Shown in pieces: positions 8,042 through 15,931 of a stretch of DNA of 64,000 nucleotides. This DNA comes from Streptomyces bambusae. Its GTDB lineage: Bacteria > Actinomycetota > Actinomycetes > Streptomycetales > Streptomycetaceae. The notes beneath the pieces are model-generated. The model ran no database searches. It had not been told where the DNA came from and saw only the letters and a program-made list of their open reading frames with translations. Within the stretch, counting starts at the first letter, position 1, and each line of letters starts with the position of its first letter. The stretch is from NCBI RefSeq assembly GCF_020532645.1, contig NZ_JAJAUZ010000028.1, positions 1-64,000 of the forward strand, written 5' to 3'. A program made the position numbers and the translations under genes.

Positions 8042-9570
8042 GCGGCGGCCTGTGGCTGACGCCCGGCACCCGCTCCGGCGACGACACCCTCCCGAGGATC
8101 CCCCGCCCGCGCCGCGGCGGAACCGTGGCCGCCGACCCGATGGAGGAACTCGCAGGCCGGCTGGAGCCGTTCGTCGCCGCCGCCGTCCACCCCGACGAGA
8201 TCGCGGCCGTCCTGGAGTCCGACGGCATGACCGACGAGCACATCCGGCTCACCTACGGCCGCCCCGACTCCTTCGCCCTCGCCGAAGCCCTGTACGCGCA
8301 GGTCCCGCGCTCCTTCCCGGAACCGGCCGGCGCCCCCGACCCGTGGCGGGTCTCCCTCCTCGCCTGCCTGCTGCGCGGCATCGTCTTCGCCCTGCCCGGC
8401 CTCGCGTACGTCCTCGGCGCCCCGCTCCTCGAAGGCCCGCCCGACCGACTGGGCCTGCCGAACGGCACCCTCACTCTGCTCGCCGGCGCCCTGATCGGCT
8501 GGGTCTGGGACCAGACCCTCTCCCACCGGGCGTACTCCTGGCTGGGCCTGGGCGACCGGGCGGCCGCCGGCCGCACCCTGCTCGTCGGAGCCCCGGCCGG
8601 CGCCCTGCTCGGCAGCGCGGCCGCCCTGGCCGTGCCCGGCCCCGCCTTCTCGGCCGCCTTCGCCGCGGGCCAGGCCTGCTACGTCGGAGCCGCCACCGTG
8701 CTCCTCGTCCTCGGCCGGGAACGGCTGCTGCTGTGCGCGCTCACCCCGATGGCCGCCGGCACGCTCGTCGCCCTCGCCGTCGGCCTGCCGCTGCCGGTGC
8801 GCACCGGCCTGCTGGGCCTCTCGCTCCTCGCCGCCTGCACCCTGGCCGTCCGCGAACTGCCCGTCGCAGAAGGGATCCGGGCCGCCGCCGGCCGGCTCCG
8901 GGGCCTGCGGGCCGCCCGCGACCCCGGCGGCCCGGTCCGCTGGCGGATGCTGCGCGACCCCGAGGAGGCGCCCGGGCCCCGCGGACCCTGCTTCGCGGAC
9001 TCCGTCCCGTACGGCCTGTTCGGCCTGGGCACCGGCGTGCTCGTGCTGTACGCGGCCCTCGGCGAGGTGCTCGCCGGCGGCCCCGCCGAGGCGGCCGCGG
9101 CCCCCTCCGCGGTGGCGCTCACCCTCAGCATGGGACCCGCCGAATGGCTGCTGCACCGCTTCCGCAGCGGCAGCCTGGCCGGCCTGCGCTCGGCCCGCAC
9201 CCCGGCCGCGTTCCGCCGCCGGCTGGTCCTCACCCTGGCCCGCTGCCTGGCGCTCTACCTGGCCGTCCTGCTGGTCCTCGGCGTGGCCGGCACCCTGCTG
9301 TGGCCCGGCGCGCCCGCCCTCGGCGGGGTCCGGGTGCTCACCCTGCTGCTGCTCGGCGCGGTGATGTGGACCGGGCTGCTGCTCCAGTCGTTCGGCGCGG
9401 TCCGGCTCGCCGCCGGGGTGTGCGCCCTGGCCGCCGCCGTCCAGAGCGTCGCCGTCCTCGTCGGCACCGGGCACCCCCGGCTGGTGCAGGTGGCCGTCGC
9501 CGGCGCCGCGGCCGCCGTGCTGTCCGCCCTGGCCTGCGTCCTCCTCGGCCGCGCCACGGCCCACCGCTGA
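8038..9570 (+). CDS. Polytopic membrane protein of the polysaccharide cluster
   Basis: A 510-residue protein I cannot assign to a named family. An N-terminal soluble part of about 95 residues contains MEELAGRLEPFVAAAVHPDE. Eleven to twelve hydrophobic segments follow, with a hydrophilic loop (LRGLRAARDPGGPVRWRMLR) near the middle. The length and topology resemble PelG, the MOP-superfamily partner of PelF, but I see no diagnostic motif. It starts at a GTG whose last two bases form part of the PelF-like stop codon, indicating tight coupling. Its likely role is export of the polymer, or the membrane part of the synthase. A remote link to the membrane half of fungal Gt4c is possible. Function is inferred from context only. 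Confidence 0.75.
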   Translation: MSGGLWLTPGTRSGDDTLPRIPRPRRGGTVAADPMEELAGRLEPFVAAAVHPDEIAAVLESDGMTDEHIRLTYGRPDSFALAEALYAQVPRSFPEPAGAPDPWRVSLLACLLRGIVFALPGLAYVLGAPLLEGPPDRLGLPNGTLTLLAGALIGWVWDQTLSHRAYSWLGLGDRAAAGRTLLVGAPAGALLGSAAALAVPGPAFSAAFAAGQACYVGAATVLLVLGRERLLLCALTPMAAGTLVALAVGLPLPVRTGLLGLSLLAACTLAVRELPVAEGIRAAAGRLRGLRAARDPGGPVRWRMLRDPEEAPGPRGPCFADSVPYGLFGLGTGVLVLYAALGEVLAGGPAEAAAAPSAVALTLSMGPAEWLLHRFRSGSLAGLRSARTPAAFRRRLVLTLARCLALYLAVLLVLGVAGTLLWPGAPALGGVRVLTLLLLGAVMWTGLLLQSFGAVRLAAGVCALAAAVQSVAVLVGTGHPRLVQVAVAGAAAAVLSALACVLLGRATAHR

Positions 9571-9599
9571 CCACCCCGACCCCCACCGAGAAGGACCCC

Positions 9600-10247
9600 A
9601 TGCTCCTGGTGCCGCTCTACGAGCACCCCGCCCACCGGCCCGACGCCTGGGAGGCGCTGATCCGCGCGGCCGGCCGGCTGTACGCGGTCGTGCTCAACCC
9701 CGACAGCGGCCCGGGCGACGCCCCCGACGCCCGGTTCGAGGAGGTCTCCGCACGGCTGCGCGACGCGGGCGTGCCGGTGCTCGGCTACACCGACACCGAC
9801 TACGGTCGCCGCCCGCACGCCGACGTCGTCGGCGACCTGCTGCGCCACCGCGACTGGTACGGCGCCGACGGTGCCTTCCTCGACCAGGTCTCCGCCGAAG
9901 GGGAGGCCCTGCCGCACTACCGCCGGCTGGCGGTCGCCGCCCGGGCCGCCGGCGCCCGCACCCTCGTCCTCAACCACGGCACCCACCCGCACCCCGGCTA
10001 TGCCGAACTCGCCGACCTGCTGGTCACGTTCGAAGGCCCCTGGGACGACTACCGGGACGCCGTCGTGCCGGAATGGACCGCCGGCCACCCCGCCGAACGC
10101 TTCTGCCACCTCGTGTACGGCGTACCGCCCGGCGCGCCCGCCGCCCGGCTCGCCCGCACCCGGCGGGCCGCGGTGCACTGTGCCGTGCCCGGCTCCGGCG
10201 CCCACCCCTGGAACACCCTGCCGTACGCCCTGGAGCCGGCCCGGTGA
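9600..10247 (+). CDS. Spherulin-4 / Sph3-like (GH135) protein
   Basis: A 215-residue TIM-barrel-type protein of the spherulation-specific family 4. In fungi, Sph3 is a glycoside hydrolase needed to make galactosaminogalactan. Recognisable stretches are VPLYEHP near the N-terminus, VLGYTDTDYGRR, GADGAFLDQVS and LLVTFEGPWDDY. The acidic FLD (D95) and the Glu of TFEGPW correspond to proposed active-site positions. The residue after D95 is Gln where characterised members have Glu. Unlike fungal Sph3, no signal peptide or membrane anchor is visible, so it may act in the cytoplasm. The ATG at 9600 follows AAGGA, 30 bp after the membrane protein. The gene overlaps the next by GTGA. Confidence 0.8.
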   Translation: MLLVPLYEHPAHRPDAWEALIRAAGRLYAVVLNPDSGPGDAPDARFEEVSARLRDAGVPVLGYTDTDYGRRPHADVVGDLLRHRDWYGADGAFLDQVSAEGEALPHYRRLAVAARAAGARTLVLNHGTHPHPGYAELADLLVTFEGPWDDYRDAVVPEWTAGHPAERFCHLVYGVPPGAPAARLARTRRAAVHCAVPGSGAHPWNTLPYALEPAR

Positions 10248-11071
10248 GGCGGCTGCCCGTACCGCTCCTGCTGCTCGCCCTGCTCCTCGCCGCCTGCACC
10301 ACCGCACCCCCGGACCACGAGCCGGGCGGTACGGGCGGCCCCGGCGGTGGTACCGGCGGCCCGCGGGCGGGCGCGCGCTGGCAGCCCCGCCCCGGACTCG
10401 CCTGGCAGTGGCAGCTCACCGGCCGCCTCGACCGCTCGGCGGACGTACCCGTCTACGACATCGACGGGTTCGAGAACACCGCCGCCGACGTCGCCGCCCT
10501 GCACCGGGACGGCCGCAAGGTCATCTGCTACCTGTCCACCGGCGCCTGGGAGGACTTCCGCCCGGACGCCGGCCGGTTCCCGGAGGCGGTCCTGGGCCGC
10601 GGCAACGGCTGGGACGGCGAACGCTGGCTCGACATCCGGCGCACCGACGTCCTCGGACCGCTGATGGCCCACCGCCTCGACATGTGCCGCAGCAAGGGCT
10701 TCGACGCCGTCGAACCCGACAACATGGACGGCTACCGCAACCGCACCGGCTTCCCGCTCACCGCCGCCGACCAGCTCCGCTACAACCGGCTCATCGCCCG
10801 CCTCGCCCACGACCGCGGCCTCGCCGTCGGCCTGAAGAACGACCTCGACCAAATCCCGCAGCTGGTCCCCGACTTCGACTTCGCCGTCAACGAGCAGTGC
10901 GCCCAATACCGCGAGTGCGAGCGGCTCACCCCGTTCGTCCGCGCCGGGAAGGCCGTCTTCCACGTCGAGTACGAACTCCCCGTCGAGCGGTTCTGCCCCG
11001 ACAGCCGCCGGCTGGGCCTGAGCTCCCTGCGCAAGGAGTACGACCTCGGCCCCTGGCGCCGCACCTGCTGA
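10244..11071 (+). CDS. GH114 endo-alpha-1,4-polygalactosaminidase-like lipoprotein
   Basis: A 275-residue secreted lipoprotein. The first 20 residues form a signal peptide ending in the lipobox LLAAC, followed by a Gly/Pro-rich linker. The catalytic domain shows the GH114 (TM1410/DUF297) motifs in order: WQWQLTG, PVYDIDGFEN, KVICYLSTGAWEDFRPD, GWDGERWLDIR, KGFDAVEPDNMDGY, GLKNDLDQ, VNEQC and GKAVFHVEYELP. Fungal Ega3 of this family cleaves galactosaminogalactan and Pel. Here it would sit on the outer face of the membrane and cut, release or remodel the polymer. The GTG start overlaps the GH135 stop. It is the last gene of the block and is followed by a hairpin shared with convergent cobS. Confidence 0.9.
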   Translation: MRRLPVPLLLLALLLAACTTAPPDHEPGGTGGPGGGTGGPRAGARWQPRPGLAWQWQLTGRLDRSADVPVYDIDGFENTAADVAALHRDGRKVICYLSTGAWEDFRPDAGRFPEAVLGRGNGWDGERWLDIRRTDVLGPLMAHRLDMCRSKGFDAVEPDNMDGYRNRTGFPLTAADQLRYNRLIARLAHDRGLAVGLKNDLDQIPQLVPDFDFAVNEQCAQYRECERLTPFVRAGKAVFHVEYELPVERFCPDSRRLGLSSLRKEYDLGPWRRTC

Positions 11072-11079
11072 AGCGGCGC

Positions 11080-11102
11080 CCGGGTCCGGCGGACAGACCC
11101 GG
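11080..11102. terminator. Hairpin between the GH114 gene and cobS
   Basis: CCGGGTC (11080-11086) pairs with GACCCGG (11096-11102) in the short gap between two convergent stops. It is a weak but well-placed bidirectional terminator candidate. Confidence 0.55.
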
Positions 11103-11110
11103 CACCGGCC

Positions 11111-11938
11111 TCATCCGAAGGTCAGCACCACCAGGGCGGCCGTCGCCGCGCTCTCCGCGGTCGCCCCGAACACGTCTCCCGTCACCCCGCCGAACCGTGC
11201 CGTGCACCGCCGCAGCACGCCCTCGGCCACCACCAGCCCGCCGGCCACCGCCGCCACGGCCTGCACCGCCACCGGCCAGCCGAACGGCAGCGCCACCGCC
11301 GCACCGGCCGCCGCCACCAGCACCGCCGCCGCGCCGGCCGCCCGTACCGGCACCGCGCCGGCCACCGCCGCGCCCAGCCCTTCCGGCCGGGCCGGCGGCA
11401 CGCCCGCCCGCGAGGCCAGGGTCAGCGCCAGCCGCGCCGTGACCGCCGACAGCACGGCCGCGAACGCCCCCCGCGGCAGGCTCGCCGCGTACAGCTCGGC
11501 GAGCGCCGCGGTCTGCGCGCCGAGCACCAGCACCAGCGCGATCACTCCGAACGGCCCGATGTCGGACGCCTTCATGATGCGCAGCGCGGTCTCGGCCGGC
11601 TTGGCGCTGCCCAGGCCGTCGGCCGTGTCGGCCAGCCCGTCCAGGTGCAGCCCGCGGGTCAGCGCGGCCGGCACCGCCACCGTGGCCACGGCGGCCAGCA
11701 GCGACCCCGACCCGAGGATCACCAGGGCGCTGCCCAGGGCGGCCGCGGCCAGGCCCACGACCAGCCCGGCGAGCGGGGCGGACAGCATGCCGGTACGGGC
11801 CGCCGGCCGGTCCCAGCGGGTGATCCGGGCGGGCAGCACCGTCAGGGTGCCGAAGGCGAAGCGGAGGCCGTCGGACAGCCGCGCGCGGTCCTCGGACGAG
11901 GCGGCGGGCGGGGGCGGCGGGGGAGGCGTCTCGGTCAT
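11111..11938 (-). CDS. cobS: Adenosylcobinamide-GDP ribazoletransferase
   Basis: Integral membrane enzyme that joins alpha-ribazole to adenosylcobinamide-GDP, the last assembly step of adenosylcobalamin. The protein (275 residues from the ATG at 11938) has the CobS N-terminal pattern LRFAFGTLTVLPAR. The family core GLHLDGLADTADGLGS is acidic and lies before several membrane segments. The N-terminus carries a Pro run (TETPPPPPPPAA); a GTG 21 bases upstream would add seven residues. Its partners cobU and cobT lie about 4-6 kb away on the opposite strand, so the loop-assembly genes are clustered but not in one operon. Confidence 0.93.
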   Translation of the reverse strand: MTETPPPPPPPAASSEDRARLSDGLRFAFGTLTVLPARITRWDRPAARTGMLSAPLAGLVVGLAAAALGSALVILGSGSLLAAVATVAVPAALTRGLHLDGLADTADGLGSAKPAETALRIMKASDIGPFGVIALVLVLGAQTAALAELYAASLPRGAFAAVLSAVTARLALTLASRAGVPPARPEGLGAAVAGAVPVRAAGAAAVLVAAAGAAVALPFGWPVAVQAVAAVAGGLVVAEGVLRRCTARFGGVTGDVFGATAESAATAALVVLTFG

Positions 11939-12008
11939 CGCCGCGAACGCTACCGGCACGGCCGGACCGGTAAATTACCCAATACGCACCAAAACGGGAG
12001 TTGGTGGC

Positions 12009-12845
12009 ATGGGTCACTGGTGGTACCGCAACATCGTCGAGCCGGGGAAGCTCCCCCTGCTGCTGGCGCTTGTCTCGTTCGTGACGTCGTTCCTGGTCAC
12101 CCGGACCATCACCCGGCTGATCCGGGCGGGCCGCGGACCGTTCAAGAACGTCACCCCCGGCGGCCTGCACGTCCACCACGTGGTGCCCGGTGTGGTCCTG
12201 ACCGTCATCGGCGGCTTCGGTTCCATCGGCAGCGCCCACCACAGCTTCGGCGGCATGCTCTCCGCCGTCCTGTTCGGCCTCGGCGCCGGCCTGGTGCTCG
12301 ACGAATTCGCCCTGGTGCTGCACCTGGACGACGTCTACTGGAGCGAACAGGGCCGCAAGAGCGTCGAGATCGTGGTGCTCACCGCCGCCCTGGTGGCCCT
12401 GGTCCTCGGCGGCTTCCTGCCGTTCGGCGTCAACGAGCTGACCGAGGACGAGCGGCACAACCGCGGCCTGGTCGTCATCAACACGGCGACCAACTTCTTC
12501 CTCGCCCTGATCGCCCTGTGGAAGGGCAAGCCGCGGATGGCCCTGTTCGGCACCGTCATCCCGTTCCTCGCCCTGATCGGCGCGGTCCGGCTGGCCCGGC
12601 CGGGCTCCCCGTACGCGAAGCGGTTCTACGTGAACCGGCCGCGGGCCCGGGCCAAGGCCGGGCTGCGGGCGTACCGCCACGACCGCCGGTGGGCCGCGCA
12701 CGGCCGCAAGCTGCACGACTGGATCGGCGGCGCACCCGACCGGCCGGCCCCCGCCGCGGCGGCCCTGCCGGGCGGGGCCGGGGGCGAGGACCCGGGCCCG
12801 GACGGGGGCCCGGGACTCAGCCGGGAATCAGACCGTCGTCACTGA
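12009..12845 (+). CDS. Conserved integral membrane protein of unknown function
   Basis: A 278-residue protein with five to six hydrophobic segments in the first 200 residues and a basic, then Pro/Gly-rich cytoplasmic tail. Between the first two segments is a histidine-rich stretch, GGLHVHHVVPG, and after the third an acidic/His pattern, LVLDEFALVLHLDDVYWSE. Both could bind metal or sit at an active site, but I recognise no family. The ATG at 12009 is preceded by GGGAGTTGGTGGC. Its 3' end overlaps the convergent pspAA-like gene by 29 bp. Confidence 0.75.
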   Translation: MGHWWYRNIVEPGKLPLLLALVSFVTSFLVTRTITRLIRAGRGPFKNVTPGGLHVHHVVPGVVLTVIGGFGSIGSAHHSFGGMLSAVLFGLGAGLVLDEFALVLHLDDVYWSEQGRKSVEIVVLTAALVALVLGGFLPFGVNELTEDERHNRGLVVINTATNFFLALIALWKGKPRMALFGTVIPFLALIGAVRLARPGSPYAKRFYVNRPRARAKAGLRAYRHDRRWAAHGRKLHDWIGGAPDRPAPAAAALPGGAGGEDPGPDGGPGLSRESDRRH

Positions 12846-13095
12846 GCATCTCGCGGACCTCTTCGAGGCTCGCGTCGGGCGCCGGCAGGATCAGCTCCGA
12901 CGGCTCCAGCGCGTCGTCGGGCAGCGGCGATCCCAGCTCGCGCACCTTGTCGAGCAGGGCGTGCAGGGTGCGCCGGAAACCCTCCCCGTCGCCCTGCTCC
13001 AGCTCCGCCAGCAGTTCGTCGTCGAGCACGTTCAGCTCGGCGACGTGCGCATCGGCCAGGCGGACCTGGCCTTCCCCCATGATCCGGACAATCAT
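12817..13095 (-). CDS. pspAA: PspAA-like phage-shock accessory protein
   Basis: A 92-residue acidic protein beginning MIVRIMGEGQVRLADAHVAELN. It matches the small protein that follows PspA in actinobacteria (PspAA). It is thought to accompany PspA in the envelope-stress response; its biochemical role is not established. The gene lies 14 bp after pspA on the same strand, indicating one operon, and its end overlaps the convergent membrane-protein gene. Confidence 0.8.
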   Translation of the reverse strand: MIVRIMGEGQVRLADAHVAELNVLDDELLAELEQGDGEGFRRTLHALLDKVRELGSPLPDDALEPSELILPAPDASLEEVREMLSDDGLIPG

Positions 13096-13109
13096 GACGG
13101 GCCCCGTTC

Positions 13110-13901
13110 CTACTGCTTGTCGAACCGGTGCTGCGACTGGGACTGCTGCGCGCCGCCGTTCTGCCCGCCCTCGATGGCGGGCTTCGGGGCGGAGCCGCCG
13201 GCCAGCTCGGCCTTCATGCGGGCGAGCTCCAGCTCCACGTCCGTACCGCCGGAGAGCCGGTCCAGCTCGGCCTGGATGTCGTCCTTGGAACCCAGCCCGG
13301 ACTGGTCGTCGAGGGCGCCCGAGGCGAGCAGCTCGTCGATCGCCCCGGCCCGCGCCTGCAGCTGGGCCGTCTTGTCCTCGGCCCGCTGGATCGCCAGGCC
13401 GACGTCGCTCATCTCCTCGGAGATGCCCGAGAAGGACTCCGCGATCCGGGTCTGCGCCTGGGCCGCGGTGTACGTCGCCTTGATCGTCTCCTTGCGGGTC
13501 CGGAACGCGTCGACCTTCGCCTGGAGGCGCTGCGCGGCGAGGGTCAGCTTCTCCTCCTCGCCCTGAAGGGTCTGGTGCTGCACCTCCAGGTCGCTGACCT
13601 GCTGCTGGAGCGAGGCGCGGCGGCTGAGCGCCTCCCGCGCCAGGTCCTCACGGCCGAGCGCCAGCGCCTTGCGGCCCTGGTCCTCCAGCTTCGCGGACTG
13701 GCCCTGGAGCTGGTTCAGCTGCAGCTCCAGCCGCTTGCGCGAGGTCGCGACGTCCGCGACACCGCGGCGCACCTTCTGCAGCAGCTCCAGCTGCTTCTGG
13801 TACGAGTAGTCGAGGGTCTCGCGAGGGTCCTCGGCCCGGTCAAGGGCCTTGTTCGCCTTCGCGCGGAAGATCATCCCCATACGCTTCATGACACCGCTCA
13901 T
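13110..13901 (-). CDS. pspA: PspA/IM30 family membrane-stress protein
   Basis: A 263-residue coiled-coil protein that binds stressed inner membranes and helps maintain their integrity. It has the family start MGMIFRAKANKALDRAEDP. An almost continuous heptad-rich coiled coil follows (residues 25-205), ending in a Gln/Ser-rich disordered tail (GGAQQSQSQHRFDKQ). The ATG at 13901 gives the actinobacterial N-terminus MSGVMKRMGM and has AAGGGGG upstream. pspAA follows 14 bp later. No pspF-type regulator is adjacent. Confidence 0.93.
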   Translation of the reverse strand: MSGVMKRMGMIFRAKANKALDRAEDPRETLDYSYQKQLELLQKVRRGVADVATSRKRLELQLNQLQGQSAKLEDQGRKALALGREDLAREALSRRASLQQQVSDLEVQHQTLQGEEEKLTLAAQRLQAKVDAFRTRKETIKATYTAAQAQTRIAESFSGISEEMSDVGLAIQRAEDKTAQLQARAGAIDELLASGALDDQSGLGSKDDIQAELDRLSGGTDVELELARMKAELAGGSAPKPAIEGGQNGGAQQSQSQHRFDKQ

Positions 13902-14140
13902 GGGCTTCGCGCGCCCCCTTCTCGACGGACACCGGCTCGGACTCCAACAGCTCCCACCCTACGCGGGGGCTGCTTCCATTAGCTCACTCTTGATGAGCTT
14001 CTGCGCTCCTCCTCCAGGACGAGCGTGACACCGTGCGCCTCCGGCCTGAGGAGTAGGTGTCACCCGCAGACGCACTGGTGAAGACGCCCGTCGTTGCCGG
14101 ATCGTTCCCCGCAGGGGTGGGGTCCATGCCCGGTACCCCG

Positions 14141-14146
14141 TACCCT
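14141..14146 (+). promoter_or_regulatory. -10 element TACCCT for a leaderless transcript
   Basis: TANNNT hexamer ending 8 nt before the GTG at 14155, the spacing expected when transcription starts at the start codon. Confidence 0.6.
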
Positions 14147-14154
14147 TGGGTCCT

Positions 14155-14754
14155 GTGTTTGGTAGCCGTTCCTCCAAGGAAGAGAAGGCCCCCACCGACA
14201 AGGTGAGCGCGGACCTCTCCAAGCAGCCCCGTGACCCTCAGGCACCCAAGGGCCGCCCCACGCCGAAGCGCGCCGTCGCCCAGTCGCAGCGCCGCAGCGT
14301 GGCGGCCTCGACCGGAAACCGCAAGGAGGACGCCAAGCGCGCCCGCGAGCGGCGCCGGGTGGAGCTGACGCGTCAGCGCGAGGCCCTGGCCAGCGGGGAC
14401 GAGCGCTTCCTGCCCGCCCGCGACAAGGGCCCGGTGCGCCGGTACGTCCGCGACTACGTGGACTCCCGGTTCACCGTCGCCGAGCTGTTCCTGCCGCTGG
14501 CCGTGGTCATCCTGGTCCTCAGCATGATCCGGGTGCCGGCGCTGCAGAACATCGCCCTGCTGATGTGGCTCGCGGTGATCGCGCTGATCATCATCGACTC
14601 CATCGGCATCGTGTTCCGGCTGCGCAAGGCCCTGGCCCAGCGCTTCCCGGACGAGCCCCGGCGCGGCGCCGTCGCGTACGGCCTGATGCGCACCCTCCAG
14701 ATGCGCCGGCTGCGGCTTCCCAAGCCGCAGGTCAAGCGCGGAGAGCGGCCCTGA
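14155..14754 (+). CDS. DUF3043-type membrane protein
   Basis: A 199-residue protein with a long, very basic N-terminal half (KRARERRRVELTRQREAL) and two adjacent membrane segments (residues about 107-150: LFLPLAVVILVLSMI and IALLMWLAVIALIIIDSIGIVF). It ends in a basic tail. This matches the actinobacterial DUF3043 family, whose function is unknown. The GTG at 14155 is preferred over the TTG at 14146 because a -10 box ends 8 nt upstream and no Shine-Dalgarno sequence is present, pointing to a leaderless mRNA. Its stop overlaps the putative start of the methyltransferase gene. Confidence 0.82.
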   Translation: MFGSRSSKEEKAPTDKVSADLSKQPRDPQAPKGRPTPKRAVAQSQRRSVAASTGNRKEDAKRARERRRVELTRQREALASGDERFLPARDKGPVRRYVRDYVDSRFTVAELFLPLAVVILVLSMIRVPALQNIALLMWLAVIALIIIDSIGIVFRLRKALAQRFPDEPRRGAVAYGLMRTLQMRRLRLPKPQVKRGERP

Positions 14755-15545
14755 GCGGAGCGGACGGCTTCGCGGGGGGCGCGGGCCCCTGGCTGTCGGG
14801 TCTCGGCGGCCTCCGCAACGCCGTCCGCCAGGAGCTCGTCGCCCGTCAGGTCGACGAGCAGATCGGGCAGCGCTTCCCGGTGGGGCAGCGGCTGCGGATA
14901 CTCGACGTCGGCATGGGCCAGGGCACCCAGGCGCTCCGCCTGGCGCGCGCCGGGCACCTCGTGACCGGCCTGGAGTCCGATCCCGAGATGCTGGCCGCCG
15001 CCCAGGAGGCGCTGGCCGGCGAGCCGGCCGGGATCCGCGACCGGGTCCGCCTGATGGCGGGCGACGGCCGTGAGACCGGCGCGCACTTCCTGCCGGGCAG
15101 CTTCGATGTGGTGCTCTGCCACGGCGTGCTGATGTACGTGCCCGAGCCGGACGCCATGCTGGCCGGGCTGGCCCGCATGCTCGCCCCCGGCGGGCTGCTC
15201 TCCCTGCTCGTGCGCAACGGCGACGCGCTCGCCATGCGGGCCGGGCTGGGCGGCGACTGGGAAGGCGCGAACACCGCCTTCGACTCCGCCGAGTACACCA
15301 ACCGCCTCGGCCTGCCGGTCCGCGCCGACCGGCTCGGCGCGCTCACCGCGACCCTGTCCGGCATCGGCGCCCCGCTGGGCGCCTGGTACGGCGTACGGGT
15401 CTTCACGGACACCGCCGCGGACGGCGCGGCGCTGCCGCCGGAGGCCGAGCTGGACCGGCTGCTGGCCGCCGAGGACCGGGCCGGCCGCACCGACCCGTAC
15501 CGCTCGGTGGCCGCCCTGCTGCACCTGTGCGGCGTCCGGGGCTAG
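14751..15545 (+). CDS. SAM-dependent methyltransferase, class I
   Basis: About 264 residues. The N-terminal Rossmann fold shows motif I LDVGMGQGTQALRLA, the acidic end of beta-2 (GLESDPEM), a GDGRETG segment and the post-motif DVVLCHGVLMYVPEPDAML. It resembles the SmtA/CmoM-like RNA or small-molecule methyltransferases, but the substrate is not visible. The start is unusual. No ATG, GTG or TTG lies in frame between the preceding gene's 3' region and the domain, so I place it at a CTG overlapping the upstream TGA (CTGA). The N-terminal boundary is therefore uncertain, while the domain is clear. Confidence 0.78.
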   Translation: MSGADGFAGGAGPWLSGLGGLRNAVRQELVARQVDEQIGQRFPVGQRLRILDVGMGQGTQALRLARAGHLVTGLESDPEMLAAAQEALAGEPAGIRDRVRLMAGDGRETGAHFLPGSFDVVLCHGVLMYVPEPDAMLAGLARMLAPGGLLSLLVRNGDALAMRAGLGGDWEGANTAFDSAEYTNRLGLPVRADRLGALTATLSGIGAPLGAWYGVRVFTDTAADGAALPPEAELDRLLAAEDRAGRTDPYRSVAALLHLCGVRG

Positions 15546-15570
15546 CCTGCCGCTCTACGGCACCGGCACA

Positions 15571-15609
15571 CGACGGCCCCCCGCCGCACACCGCGGCAGG
15601 GGGCCGTCG
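15571..15609. terminator. Bidirectional hairpin terminator
   Basis: Arms CGACGGCCCCCCGCCGC and GCGGCAGGGGGCCGTCG (one mismatch) lie between the convergent methyltransferase and small-protein genes. Confidence 0.8.
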
Positions 15610-15624
15610 CCGTTGCCGGGCGCC

Positions 15625-15837
15625 TCAGGCGTCCAGGGCCCCTCGCAGGCTCATCGAGTAGATCTCCGCCCCGGCGTCGTCGGAGAGCTTCACCTGCTCC
15701 ACGCCGCCGTCCAGCAGCTCCCTCCACACCTCGCCGATCCAGGACTCCGCGTCGCCCTGGGTGCTGAACTCCTCCGGCTCCACCGCCGGCGAGGTCTCGG
15801 CTCCGTCGGCCGTCTCGAACCGCCACGTCCACGCCAT
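15625..15837 (-). CDS. Small conserved hypothetical protein (70 aa)
   Basis: Acidic 70-residue protein starting MAWTWRFETADG, with a Trp/Glu-rich core (DAESWIGEVWRELLDGGVEQVKL). I do not recognise a family with a known function. Its reality is supported by its position directly after a convergent terminator and an acidic, non-repetitive sequence unlike a shadow frame. It is transcribed divergently from cobU; the upstream gap of about 95 bp would hold both promoters. Confidence 0.7.
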   Translation of the reverse strand: MAWTWRFETADGAETSPAVEPEEFSTQGDAESWIGEVWRELLDGGVEQVKLSDDAGAEIYSMSLRGALDA

Positions 15838-15931
15838 GTCCGCCTCCACAGGTTCAGTTGCCTCAGCCGTAAGACTGCCCGCAGCGTAGCCGGGCGCGCA
15901 CCACTCGCGGCGACGCGGGAGGATCTTCCTC

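Noticed and set aside
3670..9570. A 1966-residue plus-strand open frame
   Set aside because: Most of it is an Arg/Pro-rich shadow of the deacetylase and PelF-like genes. Only its last part, from the GTG at 8038, is a real gene (the membrane protein).
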